Part shown: piece by piece, positions 33,036 to 41,105 of the stretch | How the letters are laid out: each line of letters opens with the position of its first letter | Numbering within the stretch: the stretch's first letter is position 1 | NCBI RefSeq assembly: GCF_003797825.1 | Contig: NZ_RKME01000020.1 | Coordinates: forward strand, 42,444 to 106,443 | Source of the DNA: Gordonia sp. OPL2 | GTDB lineage: Bacteria; Actinomycetota; Actinomycetes; Mycobacteriales; Mycobacteriaceae | DNA: 64,000 bases | Reading direction: 5' to 3' | Notes under the pieces: generated by a model | The model's input: only the letters and a program-made list of their open reading frames with translations | What the model was told of the DNA's origin: nothing | Databases searched by the model: none | Made by a program: the position numbers and the translations under genes

Positions 33036-34109
33036 CTACTCGGCGATGAGGTCGTTCAACCGGCTCTCGACCATGCCCACGGCGAAGCCCAGTGCACCGA
33101 AACGCTCATTGGTGGTCTGCCCGTGGTAGTAGCGGTAGTAGATCTGCTGCGCGATGACGGCGAGCCGGAAGTGACCGAAGGCCTCGTACCAGCGCCACTT
33201 CTCCGGGGTCATGACGAAACCCATGCGCTCGCAATACCGTTCGACGAACTCGGTGCGCGTGAGCATGCCGGGAAGGTTGGTCGGTACGCGACGCATCGCC
33301 TGCGTGGCCTCGTCGTCGTCGGCCTGCACCCAGTAGGCCAATGATCCGGCGACGTCCATCAGCGGATCGCCGAGAGTGGCCATCTCCCAGTCGAGGATGC
33401 CGATGACCCGGGTCGGGTCCTCATTCGACAGCACGACATTGTCGAGCTTGAAATCGTTGTGTATCACGCAGTTCGCGATGTCGTCCGGCTGGTTCTCGGC
33501 GAGCCAGGCCATCACGGCCTCGTAGTCGGGGACGTCGTCGGTGCGGGCGTTGCGGAAACGTGCCGACCATCCCTCGACCTGCCTGCGCACATAGCCGAAG
33601 CCCTTGCCGAGATCGGCGAGCCCGGCCTTCTCGGGGTCGACCGAGTGGAGTTCGACGAGCGTGTCGATGAAGTGGAGACACAGGTCGCGGGCCTGCTCGG
33701 GCGACAACGAGACCTCGGGCGGGAATTCCGTGCCGGCGATGATCCCGTCGATCTTGCCCATCACGTAGAAGTCGGATCCCAGCACCGATTCGTCGTCACA
33801 GAACGCCACCATCGGCGCGATGTAGGGCAGGACCGCCGACAGCTTCGACTGGATCCGGAACTCGCGACCCATGTCGTGGGCACCGCGCGCCTTGGTGCCG
33901 CCGGGCGCCCTACGCAGGATGAGGTCACGGTCCGGATAGCTCAGCAGATAGGTGAGATTCGAAGCGCCACCGGAGAACTGCTTCACCGTGGGGGTTCCGT
34001 CCAGGCCGGACGGGTCGTCGGCGTTCTCTCGCAACCACTGCGCGACCCGCTCGACGTCGAACGCATCCTCCGAGCGCACCTCACGTGCTCCGGCCACCTG
34101 ATGACTCAC
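33036..34109 (-). CDS. APH-fold phosphotransferase, ACAD10/11 kinase-domain type
   Basis: 357 residues of the aminoglycoside-phosphotransferase/choline-kinase fold. N-lobe VKQFSGGASNLTYLLSYPDRDLILRRAPGG (nucleotide loop), catalytic NCVIHNDFKLDNVVLS with the HxDxxxxN motif, then metal-binding ILDWEMATLGDPLMDVA. This is the family fused to acyl-CoA dehydrogenase in animal ACAD10/11 and found in bacterial 4-hydroxyacid catabolism (LvaA). GTG start with a GAGAGGGG site. Encoded 70 nt after an acyl-CoA dehydrogenase gene on the same strand, a split version of that fusion. Confidence 0.88.
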   Translation of the reverse strand: MSHQVAGAREVRSEDAFDVERVAQWLRENADDPSGLDGTPTVKQFSGGASNLTYLLSYPDRDLILRRAPGGTKARGAHDMGREFRIQSKLSAVLPYIAPMVAFCDDESVLGSDFYVMGKIDGIIAGTEFPPEVSLSPEQARDLCLHFIDTLVELHSVDPEKAGLADLGKGFGYVRRQVEGWSARFRNARTDDVPDYEAVMAWLAENQPDDIANCVIHNDFKLDNVVLSNEDPTRVIGILDWEMATLGDPLMDVAGSLAYWVQADDDEATQAMRRVPTNLPGMLTRTEFVERYCERMGFVMTPEKWRWYEAFGHFRLAVIAQQIYYRYYHGQTTNERFGALGFAVGMVESRLNDLIAE

Positions 34110-34179
34110 CCCGACAACCCCTCTCTGCAGAACGTCTTCGCCGCGACGTTACCCGTTGGTGAACAGACGGTGCCGCCAC

Positions 34180-35430
34180 TCACCGATACTTGCCGAGTTC
34201 CAGCCGGGCGACGACACCGCGATGCACCTCGTCGGGACCGTCGGCCAGGCGCAGCGAGCGTGCACCGACCCAGGCGGCCGCCAACGGGAAGTCGTCGGTG
34301 AGGCCCGCGCCGCCGTGCAACTGGATCGCCATGTCGATGACGTCGAGAGCCATGTTCGGCACGTCGACCTTGATCTCGCTCACCGCCGACAGCGCGTCGC
34401 GGCCCAGCCCCTGGTCGAGCAACCACGCCGCGTGCAGCACCAGCAACCGCGACCGATTGATCGAGATGCGCGCGTCGGCGATGCGTTCGCTGTTGCCGCC
34501 GAGCTTCGCGATCGGCTTGCCGAACGCCGTGCGTTCCATGGCCCGCCGTACCCCGAGTTCGAGTGCGCGCTCGGCCAGGCCGATCGCCCGCATACAGTGA
34601 TGCACCCGGCCGGGTCCCAGTCGTCCCTGCGCGATCTCGGCGGCGCGTCCCGGTCCGAGCAGGATGTTCGACGCCGGCACGCGGACATCGTCGAAGGACA
34701 CCTCACCGTGCCCGAGCGGTTCGTCGAAGTACCCCATCGTGGTGAGCATCCGGTCGACGGTGACACCCGGGGTGTCCACGGGGACCAGCACCATCGTGTG
34801 ACGCGCGTGCCGATCGGCGGTCGGGTCGGTGACACCCATGAAGATCAGGATCCGGCATTCCGGATTGCCGACGCCGGTGGAGAACCACTTGGTGCCGTTG
34901 AGCACCACGTCGTCGCCGTCGAGGACCGCACTGGCCGCCATGTTGGTCGCATCGGACGACGCGACGTCGGGCTCGGTCATGCAGAAGGCGCTGCGGATCG
35001 AGCCGTCCAGCAACGGATCGAGCCACCGGTCGCGTTGGGCCTGCGAGCCGTAGCGCAGCAGGACCTCCATGTTCCCGGTGTCCGGTGCGTTGCAGTTGAA
35101 GACGATCGGAGCCAGCATGCTCGATCCCATCGCCTCGGCGACCGGTGCGTAGTCGACGTTGCTCAGGCCCTCGCCACCGTCGGTGCCGAAATCCGCGGCG
35201 TAGCGGCCGGCGTGTTCCTTCGGCAGGAAGAGATTCCACAGTCCCGCCTTGTGCGCCTTGGCCTTCAGCTCGGCCAGGACCGGCGGCGGCGACCACCGGT
35301 CCTGGCCCGCCTCGCGACGACGCGCGATGTCGCGGTGCACCTCGGCTTCGATGGGCGTGATCTCGTCGGCGATGAAGCTCGCGACGCGGGAGGTCAGATC
35401 CGCGGACCGCGGAGACGGGGAGAAGTCCAT
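34180..35430 (-). CDS. Acyl-CoA dehydrogenase, ACAD11-like
   Basis: 416 residues, longer than ordinary family members because of an N-terminal extension and inserts. AFCMTEPDVASSDATNMAAS (the VASSD variant of PGAGSD), TKWFSTGVGNPECRILIFMG and the C-terminal IQLHGGAGLTDDFPLAAAWVGARSLRLADGPDEVHRGVVARLEL. At the usual Glu position it reads LADGPDEVH, with Asp-Gly, as in ACAD10/11-type enzymes. Likely partner of the following kinase gene: phosphorylation and loss of phosphate from a 4-hydroxyacyl-CoA (family knowledge, not shown here). Confidence 0.87.
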   Translation of the reverse strand: MDFSPSPRSADLTSRVASFIADEITPIEAEVHRDIARRREAGQDRWSPPPVLAELKAKAHKAGLWNLFLPKEHAGRYAADFGTDGGEGLSNVDYAPVAEAMGSSMLAPIVFNCNAPDTGNMEVLLRYGSQAQRDRWLDPLLDGSIRSAFCMTEPDVASSDATNMAASAVLDGDDVVLNGTKWFSTGVGNPECRILIFMGVTDPTADRHARHTMVLVPVDTPGVTVDRMLTTMGYFDEPLGHGEVSFDDVRVPASNILLGPGRAAEIAQGRLGPGRVHHCMRAIGLAERALELGVRRAMERTAFGKPIAKLGGNSERIADARISINRSRLLVLHAAWLLDQGLGRDALSAVSEIKVDVPNMALDVIDMAIQLHGGAGLTDDFPLAAAWVGARSLRLADGPDEVHRGVVARLELGKYR

Positions 35431-35475
35431 GACCCCGACCGTAGCCTGCGCGTCTCGACCGGTGCGGCGATTCGC

Positions 35476-36072
35476 CTACCGCCGGGCCCGGGCCGCAGGA
35501 TGCGCGCCGGTCGCGACGGGCGCCCATCGGCGACACAGCCAGAGACACAGCGCAACCCATGCTCCGCCGATCAGCCACCCGGCGACGACGTCGGTGGTCC
35601 AGTGCACGCCGAGGTAGACACGGGTGCATCCGATCGCCACCGACCACAGCGGCGCGATGACCAGCACGGCCGGATGGGCTCGCACCCAGGACACCGTCCG
35701 GTAGAGCGTCGCGCCGAGCAAGCAGTAGACGACCATGCTCATCATCGCGTGGCCGGACGGGAACGAGAAGGTGTCGATGTCGATGAGACGGTCCGCGACG
35801 GGCGGCCGAGGACGCGCGACCAGGTTCTTCAGACCGACCATCAGCACCTGACCGACAAGGGCGCCGGCACCGATCAGCACGGCCTCGGCGTAGGCACGCC
35901 GCGCCACGAACGCGACGACCGCCACGACGACGACCACGGTCAGGAAGAGCGCATTACCCGTCGTCGTGATGACCTGCGCGATCGTCGTGGCGATGTCGGT
36001 CCGTGCGCCGACGACCGCATCGGTGATCGACCGGTCGATCCCGCTGGGACTCAGCAGCACCGGCGGCACCAC
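35476..36072 (-). CDS. PAP2-superfamily phosphatase, membrane-bound
   Basis: 198 residues, five to six hydrophobic segments. Phosphatase motifs: KNLVARPRPP (motif 1), FPSGHAM (motif 2) and CTRVYLGVHWTTD (motif 3), all with the required Lys/Arg, His and His-Asp. Acts on lipid or prenyl phosphates at the membrane's outer face. GTG start at 36072 sits in one copy of an 11-12-bp direct repeat; a later start is possible. Divergent from the MMPL gene. Confidence 0.9.
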   Translation of the reverse strand: MVPPVLLSPSGIDRSITDAVVGARTDIATTIAQVITTTGNALFLTVVVVVAVVAFVARRAYAEAVLIGAGALVGQVLMVGLKNLVARPRPPVADRLIDIDTFSFPSGHAMMSMVVYCLLGATLYRTVSWVRAHPAVLVIAPLWSVAIGCTRVYLGVHWTTDVVAGWLIGGAWVALCLWLCRRWAPVATGAHPAARARR

Positions 36073-36105
36073 CGCAAGTCATGCCCAAGCGTTCCGCAAG
36101 TCATG
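36072..36105. promoter_or_regulatory. Direct-repeat pair in the PAP2/MMPL divergent region
   Basis: CCGCAAGTCATG occurs twice, at 36072-36083 and 36094-36105, exactly 22 nt (two helical turns) apart. The spacing is typical of a site bound by a response regulator or another protein with tandem half-sites. It could regulate both divergent genes. Confidence 0.5.
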
Positions 36106-36184
36106 GGTCACACCCTATCGATGCACCCGGCGAGATCCCTGCTCTCACGCCTTGCCGGCCACAGTGCCATCGAAAGGCAACGCC

Positions 36185-38398
36185 ATGCACACCTCCGTCC
36201 TCTACCGGATCGGCCACGCGAGCGCGTCCCATCCGTTCCGTGCCCTGATCGGCTTCGCGGTCGCGCTCGGCCTCCTGCTCGGCCTCGCCTCCACCCTGGG
36301 TGGGCAGACCCAGGAGAACTGGGATGTCACGGGCACGCCGTCGCAGACCGGCATCGAGATGCTGCGCGAACACGTACCCGGGGCCGGCAACGCGTTCGCG
36401 CGGATCGTCGTCCGCTCCGACGACGGCGCGCTGTCGCCCGGCGAGACGTCGGCACTGCGCGAACGACTGACCCGGATGCCGCACGTCACCACCGTCGACA
36501 AGCCACGGCTGTCCGCCGACGGCGACACCGCGGTGCTCACCGTCGGATACGACGTCCCGGTCACCGACGCCGACCTGATGGGCGACGCGAGCGCGTTGGA
36601 GCGCGCGATCGAACCGTCCCGCGCCGACGGACTCCAGGTGGAGATGAACGGATCGCTCCCGGAGACCGCGGCCGCTCCGATCAAGGGACACGCGGAGATC
36701 ATCGGCGTCACGATCGCCTTGCTGATCATGGTGTTCGCGTTCGGCTCCGTCGTCGCCGCGGGTCTCCCGATCGCATCCGCCCTCGGCGGGCTGATCGCCG
36801 GATCGGCCGGGGTCACCCTGCTCGCCGCGGTCACCGATGTCAGTCCGACGGCCCCGATGGTCGCGAGCATGGTCGGGCTCGGCGTCGGCATCGACTACGC
36901 GTTGCTGGTGGTGAGCAGGCACATCGAGTTCGTACGCCGCGGCCATCCACCGGTCGAGGCCGCCGCACGGTCGGTCGCCACCGCAGGACGGTCCGCGGTG
37001 TTCGCCGCGACCACCGTCCTGGTGTCGCTGATGGGTCTGCGACTCGCGGGCCTGCCGACCTACTCGTCGTTCGGTTTCGCGACCGCGATCGCCGTCGTCG
37101 CGATGCTGGCGGCCACGCTGTTGGTGGTGCCGGCGCTGTGCCGACTGACCGGCGACCGGATTCTGCCGCGCACCGTCCGTCACGCCGAATCCCGCCACGC
37201 CGACATCGTCCGGTCGGGGGAACAGCCCGCACGTGCACCGCTCACCGCCCGCTGGGCGGCGGCGGTCGGCGCACGTCCGGTCGCGGCGATGCTCGTCGCC
37301 GGAGTAGTGATGCTCGCCCTGGCGGCACCCGCCGCCGCGATGCGCACGTGGCCGCAGGACTCCGGCGCGCAATCGACCGAACTGACCACCCGGCAGGCGC
37401 ACGACCTCATCGCCGCCGAGTTCGGGACGGGCGCGAACGCCGACGTCGTCATCGTGGCGCCGACCGATCGCGTCGACGCCACCGCACTGGCATCCGCACT
37501 CGACGAAGTCCGTGGCATCCCGGGCGTCGTCGACGTCGCGTCACCCACCCGCTCCCCCGACGCCGCACTCGACATGGTGACCATCACGATCGCGCACGAC
37601 CCGGCCGCTGCGGCGACCGGCGATGTGCTCGACGCGATCCGGGCCGACCTCCCACCCGGCGCCATCCTGACCGGCTACACGGCCTACCTCGACGACATCT
37701 CGGCCATGCTCGAGAAGCGGATGTGGGTGGTCATCGGATTCGTCGTGGCGGCATCGGTTCTGCTGCTGCTGGTCGTGTTCCGGTCGGTGGTGATCCCGCT
37801 GAAGGCCGCATTCATGAACCTGCTGTCCGTGGCGGCCGCCTACGGCGTGATCACGATGGTGTTCCAGTGGGGCTGGGGCCTGTCGCTGCTCGGCGTGGAT
37901 CACCCTGTCGCCGTGTCGAGTTGGGTGCCGATCCTGGTGTTCGCCATCCTCTTCGGGCTCTCGATGGACTATGAGGTGTTCCTCCTGTCGCGGATTCGGG
38001 AAGAGTGGCTGGCCACCGGCGACGCGCGGACCAGTGTCATCAACGGGCTGGCGAAGACCGGTCGGGTGATCACCACGGCCGCAGCGATCATGGTCGCGGT
38101 CTTCCTGAGCTTCGCCTCGGAGACCGACATCGTCCTCAAGATGATGGGGCTCGGCATGGCCGTGGCGGTGTTCCTCGACGCGACCGTGGTCCGGATGGTG
38201 CTCGTCCCCGCGACCATGGCGCTGCTGGGCGGCCACAACTGGTGGCTGCCGACCTGGCTCGACCGGATTCTCCCGCACGTCGGTGTCGAGGCGACCGCAT
38301 TCGACGACGACGACTGCGACGAGCGGGCGCTTCGTGACGCTCGCAAGCTCGCTCCTCAGCGACCAGAAGAGGACGCTCACACGCTCGCTCCTCGCTGA
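36185..38398 (+). CDS. MMPL-family (RND) lipid/drug transporter
   Basis: 737 residues, two repeats of a periplasmic loop plus about six membrane segments. Proton-relay Asp-Tyr pairs appear in LGVGIDYALLVVSRHIEF and FGLSMDYEVFLLSRIREEW, the hallmark of MmpL proteins; there is no large C-terminal MmpL3-like domain. Members export lipids, siderophores or drugs. The last 20 or so codons (after DDDDCDERAL) run into a REP-like repeat, so the tail LRDARKLAPQRPEEDAHTLAPR is probably repeat-derived. ATG 36185, weak ribosome site. Confidence 0.92.
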   Translation: MHTSVLYRIGHASASHPFRALIGFAVALGLLLGLASTLGGQTQENWDVTGTPSQTGIEMLREHVPGAGNAFARIVVRSDDGALSPGETSALRERLTRMPHVTTVDKPRLSADGDTAVLTVGYDVPVTDADLMGDASALERAIEPSRADGLQVEMNGSLPETAAAPIKGHAEIIGVTIALLIMVFAFGSVVAAGLPIASALGGLIAGSAGVTLLAAVTDVSPTAPMVASMVGLGVGIDYALLVVSRHIEFVRRGHPPVEAAARSVATAGRSAVFAATTVLVSLMGLRLAGLPTYSSFGFATAIAVVAMLAATLLVVPALCRLTGDRILPRTVRHAESRHADIVRSGEQPARAPLTARWAAAVGARPVAAMLVAGVVMLALAAPAAAMRTWPQDSGAQSTELTTRQAHDLIAAEFGTGANADVVIVAPTDRVDATALASALDEVRGIPGVVDVASPTRSPDAALDMVTITIAHDPAAAATGDVLDAIRADLPPGAILTGYTAYLDDISAMLEKRMWVVIGFVVAASVLLLLVVFRSVVIPLKAAFMNLLSVAAAYGVITMVFQWGWGLSLLGVDHPVAVSSWVPILVFAILFGLSMDYEVFLLSRIREEWLATGDARTSVINGLAKTGRVITTAAAIMVAVFLSFASETDIVLKMMGLGMAVAVFLDATVVRMVLVPATMALLGGHNWWLPTWLDRILPHVGVEATAFDDDDCDERALRDARKLAPQRPEEDAHTLAPR

Positions 38399-38450
38399 CA
38401 ACCCGATCCCTGAGGAAGGCCGGAGCGCCAGCGGAGGACTGTCACGAAGG
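38330..38450. repeat. REP-like repeat, third copy, overlapping the MMPL 3' end
   Basis: GCTTCGTGACGCTCGC...GCTCCTCAG at 38330-38358, a second GCTCGCTCCTCG block, then inverted CGATCCCTGAGGAAGGC (38403) and GGACTGTCACGAAGGGTCGC (38436). The outer parts (CGTGAC / GTCACG and CCTCAG / CTGAGG) can pair, enclosing the MMPL stop codon. Same family as 15641-15932 and 17977-18073. Confidence 0.75.
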
Positions 38451-38542
38451 GTCGCTCGCACAAGCGCACCCCAAGTGAGACCCAAGCGGACTGTCCGACC
38501 CTGAATCCAGACAGCCCGAAGAACGAGAAAGGCCAGTGAGAG

Positions 38543-39283
38543 ATGACCGCACAGACCCACCCCGCGACCCCGTCCGGCACCGTCGAGCAGCTGAGGCTGC
38601 CCGGCCAGTTCGCCGCGCCGGACGGTCCGCTCGACCCGTTCATGATGTACCTCGCCCACCACGGTTTCCGGCGGGATCTCGCCGACTTCGCGCGCTGCGT
38701 GCCGCGCACGCCGTCGGCGGATCGCACGACCTGGCGTGCGCTGCAGAAGCGGTGGTCGATCTTCCGAGAGATCCTGCATCACCACCACGCCGGGGAGGAC
38801 GCGTGGATCTGGCCCCTGCTGGAGGAGCGCAGCACCGACGACGAGCGCGCGATCCTCGCGGCGATGGAATCCGAGCACGGCCTGATCGACCCGCTCCTGG
38901 ACGCATGCGATGCCGGATTCGCACGCATGGCGGCCGGGGCGGACGACACCGACCGTGCCGACCTGACGACGGTCCTCGGCGACACCCACGCCCACCTCAC
39001 CGCCCACCTGGCCCATGAGGAGAGCGACGCGCTGACCCTCATCCAGGCCCGGCTGAGCGTCGAGGAATGGGCCGGGTTGGAGGAGAAGTTCGGCGACGAC
39101 TCGTCGCTCACGGATGCGCTACGACTGGCCCCCTGGATGCTCAAGGGCCTCGACGACGACCGCCGCGCGATCGTCAAACAGCGTGTCCCGCGGCCGCTCT
39201 GGGTCCTCGCGGCACTCGGCGCCCGATCGTTCCGGCGCGGCGAGCGCCGGGCGTTCCGCTACGACCCCGACAGCACGGTCTGA
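38543..39283 (+). CDS. Hemerythrin-domain (HHE cation-binding) protein
   Basis: 246 residues, soluble, mainly helical. Metal-binding His/Glu set: MMYLAHHGFRRDL, the run LHHHHAGEDAWIWPLLEE, ESEHGLIDPLLD and TAHLAHEESDAL, the helix-bundle ligands of a di-iron centre. A Trp/Arg-rich C-terminal 60 residues follows. Hemerythrin-like proteins bind O2 or NO, or sense redox state; the role here is not known. ATG with GAGAAAGG about 10 nt upstream. Convergent with the dehydrogenase gene, 15 nt between stops. Confidence 0.88.
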   Translation: MTAQTHPATPSGTVEQLRLPGQFAAPDGPLDPFMMYLAHHGFRRDLADFARCVPRTPSADRTTWRALQKRWSIFREILHHHHAGEDAWIWPLLEERSTDDERAILAAMESEHGLIDPLLDACDAGFARMAAGADDTDRADLTTVLGDTHAHLTAHLAHEESDALTLIQARLSVEEWAGLEEKFGDDSSLTDALRLAPWMLKGLDDDRRAIVKQRVPRPLWVLAALGARSFRRGERRAFRYDPDSTV

Positions 39284-39298
39284 TCGGCGGGCGGTTCC

Positions 39299-40441
39299 TC
39301 AGCGCGACGCCAGCGAGCGAGCGATGACCAATCGCTGGATCTGGTTGGTGCCCTCGAAGATCTGCGTGATCTTGGCCTCGCGCATGTATCGCTCCACCCG
39401 GAAGTCGCGGGTGTAGCCGTACCCGCCGAACACCTGAACGGCGTCGGTGGTCACCGACATGGCCGTGTCGGTGGCGAGGAGTTTCGCGGTCGCCGCGGCC
39501 CGTGAATAGGGTCTGCCGGCGTCACGTCGACGGGCGGCATCGAGGTAGGTGGCGCGGGCCGAGTCGACGGCGGCCGCCATGTCCGCCAAGAGGAATCCCA
39601 GACCCTGGTGATCGATGATCTTGCGGCCGAATGCGGTTCGTTCCTGCGCGTAGTCGACGGCGGCATCGAGTGCGGCCTGCGCCAGACCTGTGGCGACCGC
39701 GGCGATGCCGAGCCGGCCGGAGTCCAGCGCGGAGAATGCGATACTCAGGCCCTCCCCCTCCGCACCCAGTCGCCGGTCCTCGTCGACGAATGCGTCGTCG
39801 TAGGTCGCCGAGGTGGTGGGCACGGCGTGGAGCCCCATCTTCTCCTCCGGCTTTCCGAACGCCAGTCCGTCGGTGTCGCGGGGCACGAGGAAGCAGCTGA
39901 TGCCCTTCGACCCCTCGCCGGTCCGCGCGAAGAGGTTGTAGACGTCGGCGATCCCGCCGTGCGTGATCCATGCCTTCGCACCGTTGACCCGATATCCACC
40001 CTCGACGGTGCCGGCGCGACAGGACAGGGCCGCCGCGTCCGACCCCGCCTGCGGCTCCGACAGGCTGTAGGCACCGACGAGACGGCCGTTCAGCAGGTCC
40101 GGCAGCCAACGTTGCTTCTGCTCCTCGGTGCCGAAGTTGTAGAGCGGATGGCACGCGAGGCCATGCACGCTGACGGCGACGGCGACCGCCGCCCACCGCG
40201 CGCCGAGTTCCTCGAGAACCTGCAGATACACCTCGTATGGCTGCCCGCCCCCGTCCCACTCGACCGGGTACGGCAGACCGAGCAGACCGGCCTCACCCAT
40301 CTCGGCGAACAAGCCCTCCGGATAGGTTTCGTTCTTCTCGTGCTCGTCGACGATGGGGGCCAGCCGCTTGTCGGCGAAGTCCCTGGTCATGGCGATGAGA
40401 TCGCGAGCCTCATCAGTGGGTAGCAATCGATCGACCGGCAT
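39299..40441 (-). CDS. Acyl-CoA dehydrogenase (short/branched-chain type)
   Basis: 380 residues. GAYSLSEPQAGSDAAALSC, AWITHGGIADVYNLFAR and the C-terminal FRVERYMREAKITQIFEGTNQIQRLVIAR with catalytic Glu in FEGT: the canonical short-chain arrangement, unlike the 29598 and 34180 proteins. GGAGG precedes the ATG. It diverges from a TetR gene across a 61-nt region rich in AGTACT motifs and is the likely target of that regulator. Substrate unknown. Confidence 0.9.
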   Translation of the reverse strand: MPVDRLLPTDEARDLIAMTRDFADKRLAPIVDEHEKNETYPEGLFAEMGEAGLLGLPYPVEWDGGGQPYEVYLQVLEELGARWAAVAVAVSVHGLACHPLYNFGTEEQKQRWLPDLLNGRLVGAYSLSEPQAGSDAAALSCRAGTVEGGYRVNGAKAWITHGGIADVYNLFARTGEGSKGISCFLVPRDTDGLAFGKPEEKMGLHAVPTTSATYDDAFVDEDRRLGAEGEGLSIAFSALDSGRLGIAAVATGLAQAALDAAVDYAQERTAFGRKIIDHQGLGFLLADMAAAVDSARATYLDAARRRDAGRPYSRAAATAKLLATDTAMSVTTDAVQVFGGYGYTRDFRVERYMREAKITQIFEGTNQIQRLVIARSLASR

Positions 40442-40467
40442 GACACGACCTCCGAGGGAACTAGAGC

Positions 40468-40500
40468 AGTACTGAAGTACTCCTCACAGTACTATGTGAG
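40468..40500. promoter_or_regulatory. AGTACT operator cluster and leaderless tetR promoter
   Basis: AGTACT occurs three times (40468, 40476, 40488). The dyad CTCACA-N6-TGTGAG (40483-40500) surrounds the third copy and the TACTAT -10 box (40490-40495), which lies 7 nt before the tetR ATG at 40503. It should regulate both the divergent dehydrogenase and the tetR gene. Confidence 0.65.
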
Positions 40501-40502
40501 AC

Positions 40503-41105
40503 ATGACCGACGACACCGCGTTCGCAACGACCCGACGCGGCGACCTCTTCGACGGGTTGGTGACACTGTTGCTTGCGGAAGGCTTCGCCCACCTGGGGGT
40601 CGCCGAGCTGGCCGCCCGGCTGCGATGTTCGAAATCCACGCTCTACACCCTCGCCGGCAGCAAGGAGCAGCTCGTCGTCAAGACGGTGACGCACTTCTTC
40701 CGGGTCGCCACCGACGAGGTGGAAGGCCGCGTCGCGGACACCGAGGGCGCCCGCGCGAAGGTCATCGCCTATCTCATCGCGGTGGGCGACGCACTCGCCC
40801 CCGCCTCGGAACAGTTCATGACCGACCTACACGCCTATGCGCCGACCCGCGAGCTGTACGAGCGGAACACTCAGGCTGCGGCGCGCCGGGTGGGCGAGCT
40901 GATCGCGAACGGCGTCGCCGACGGCGACTTCCGGGACGTCAACGCGTCGTTCGCCGCCGACCTCGCGGCCTCGATGATGAGTCGTATCCAACGTCGTGAG
41001 GTCGCCGCCACCACCGGACTCGACGACGCGCACGCCTACCGCGAGCTGGCCTCGATCCTCACGGTCGGGATCGATGCCCGGACGACCACCTCCGCAGGTG
41101 CGTGA
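40503..41105 (+). CDS. TetR-family regulator
   Basis: 200 residues. HTH: LFDGLVTLLLAEGFAHLGVAELAARLRCSKSTLYTLAGSKEQLV (15-58), of the type with LAGSK replacing the usual FGSK; the remainder is helical with an LHAYAPTRELYERNTQAAARRVGELI helix. Likely leaderless and autoregulated through the AGTACT/CTCACA sites. Its 3' end overlaps the convergent sacsin-like gene by 47 nt, so expression of one could interfere with the other. Confidence 0.87.
   Translation: MTDDTAFATTRRGDLFDGLVTLLLAEGFAHLGVAELAARLRCSKSTLYTLAGSKEQLVVKTVTHFFRVATDEVEGRVADTEGARAKVIAYLIAVGDALAPASEQFMTDLHAYAPTRELYERNTQAAARRVGELIANGVADGDFRDVNASFAADLAASMMSRIQRREVAATTGLDDAHAYRELASILTVGIDARTTTSAGA

Noticed and set aside
34156..37974. Plus-strand ORF of 1272 codons
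   Set aside because: Runs antisense to the acyl-CoA dehydrogenase and PAP2 genes and out of frame with MMPL; Arg/His-rich, no domain. Shadow of high-GC coding sequence.
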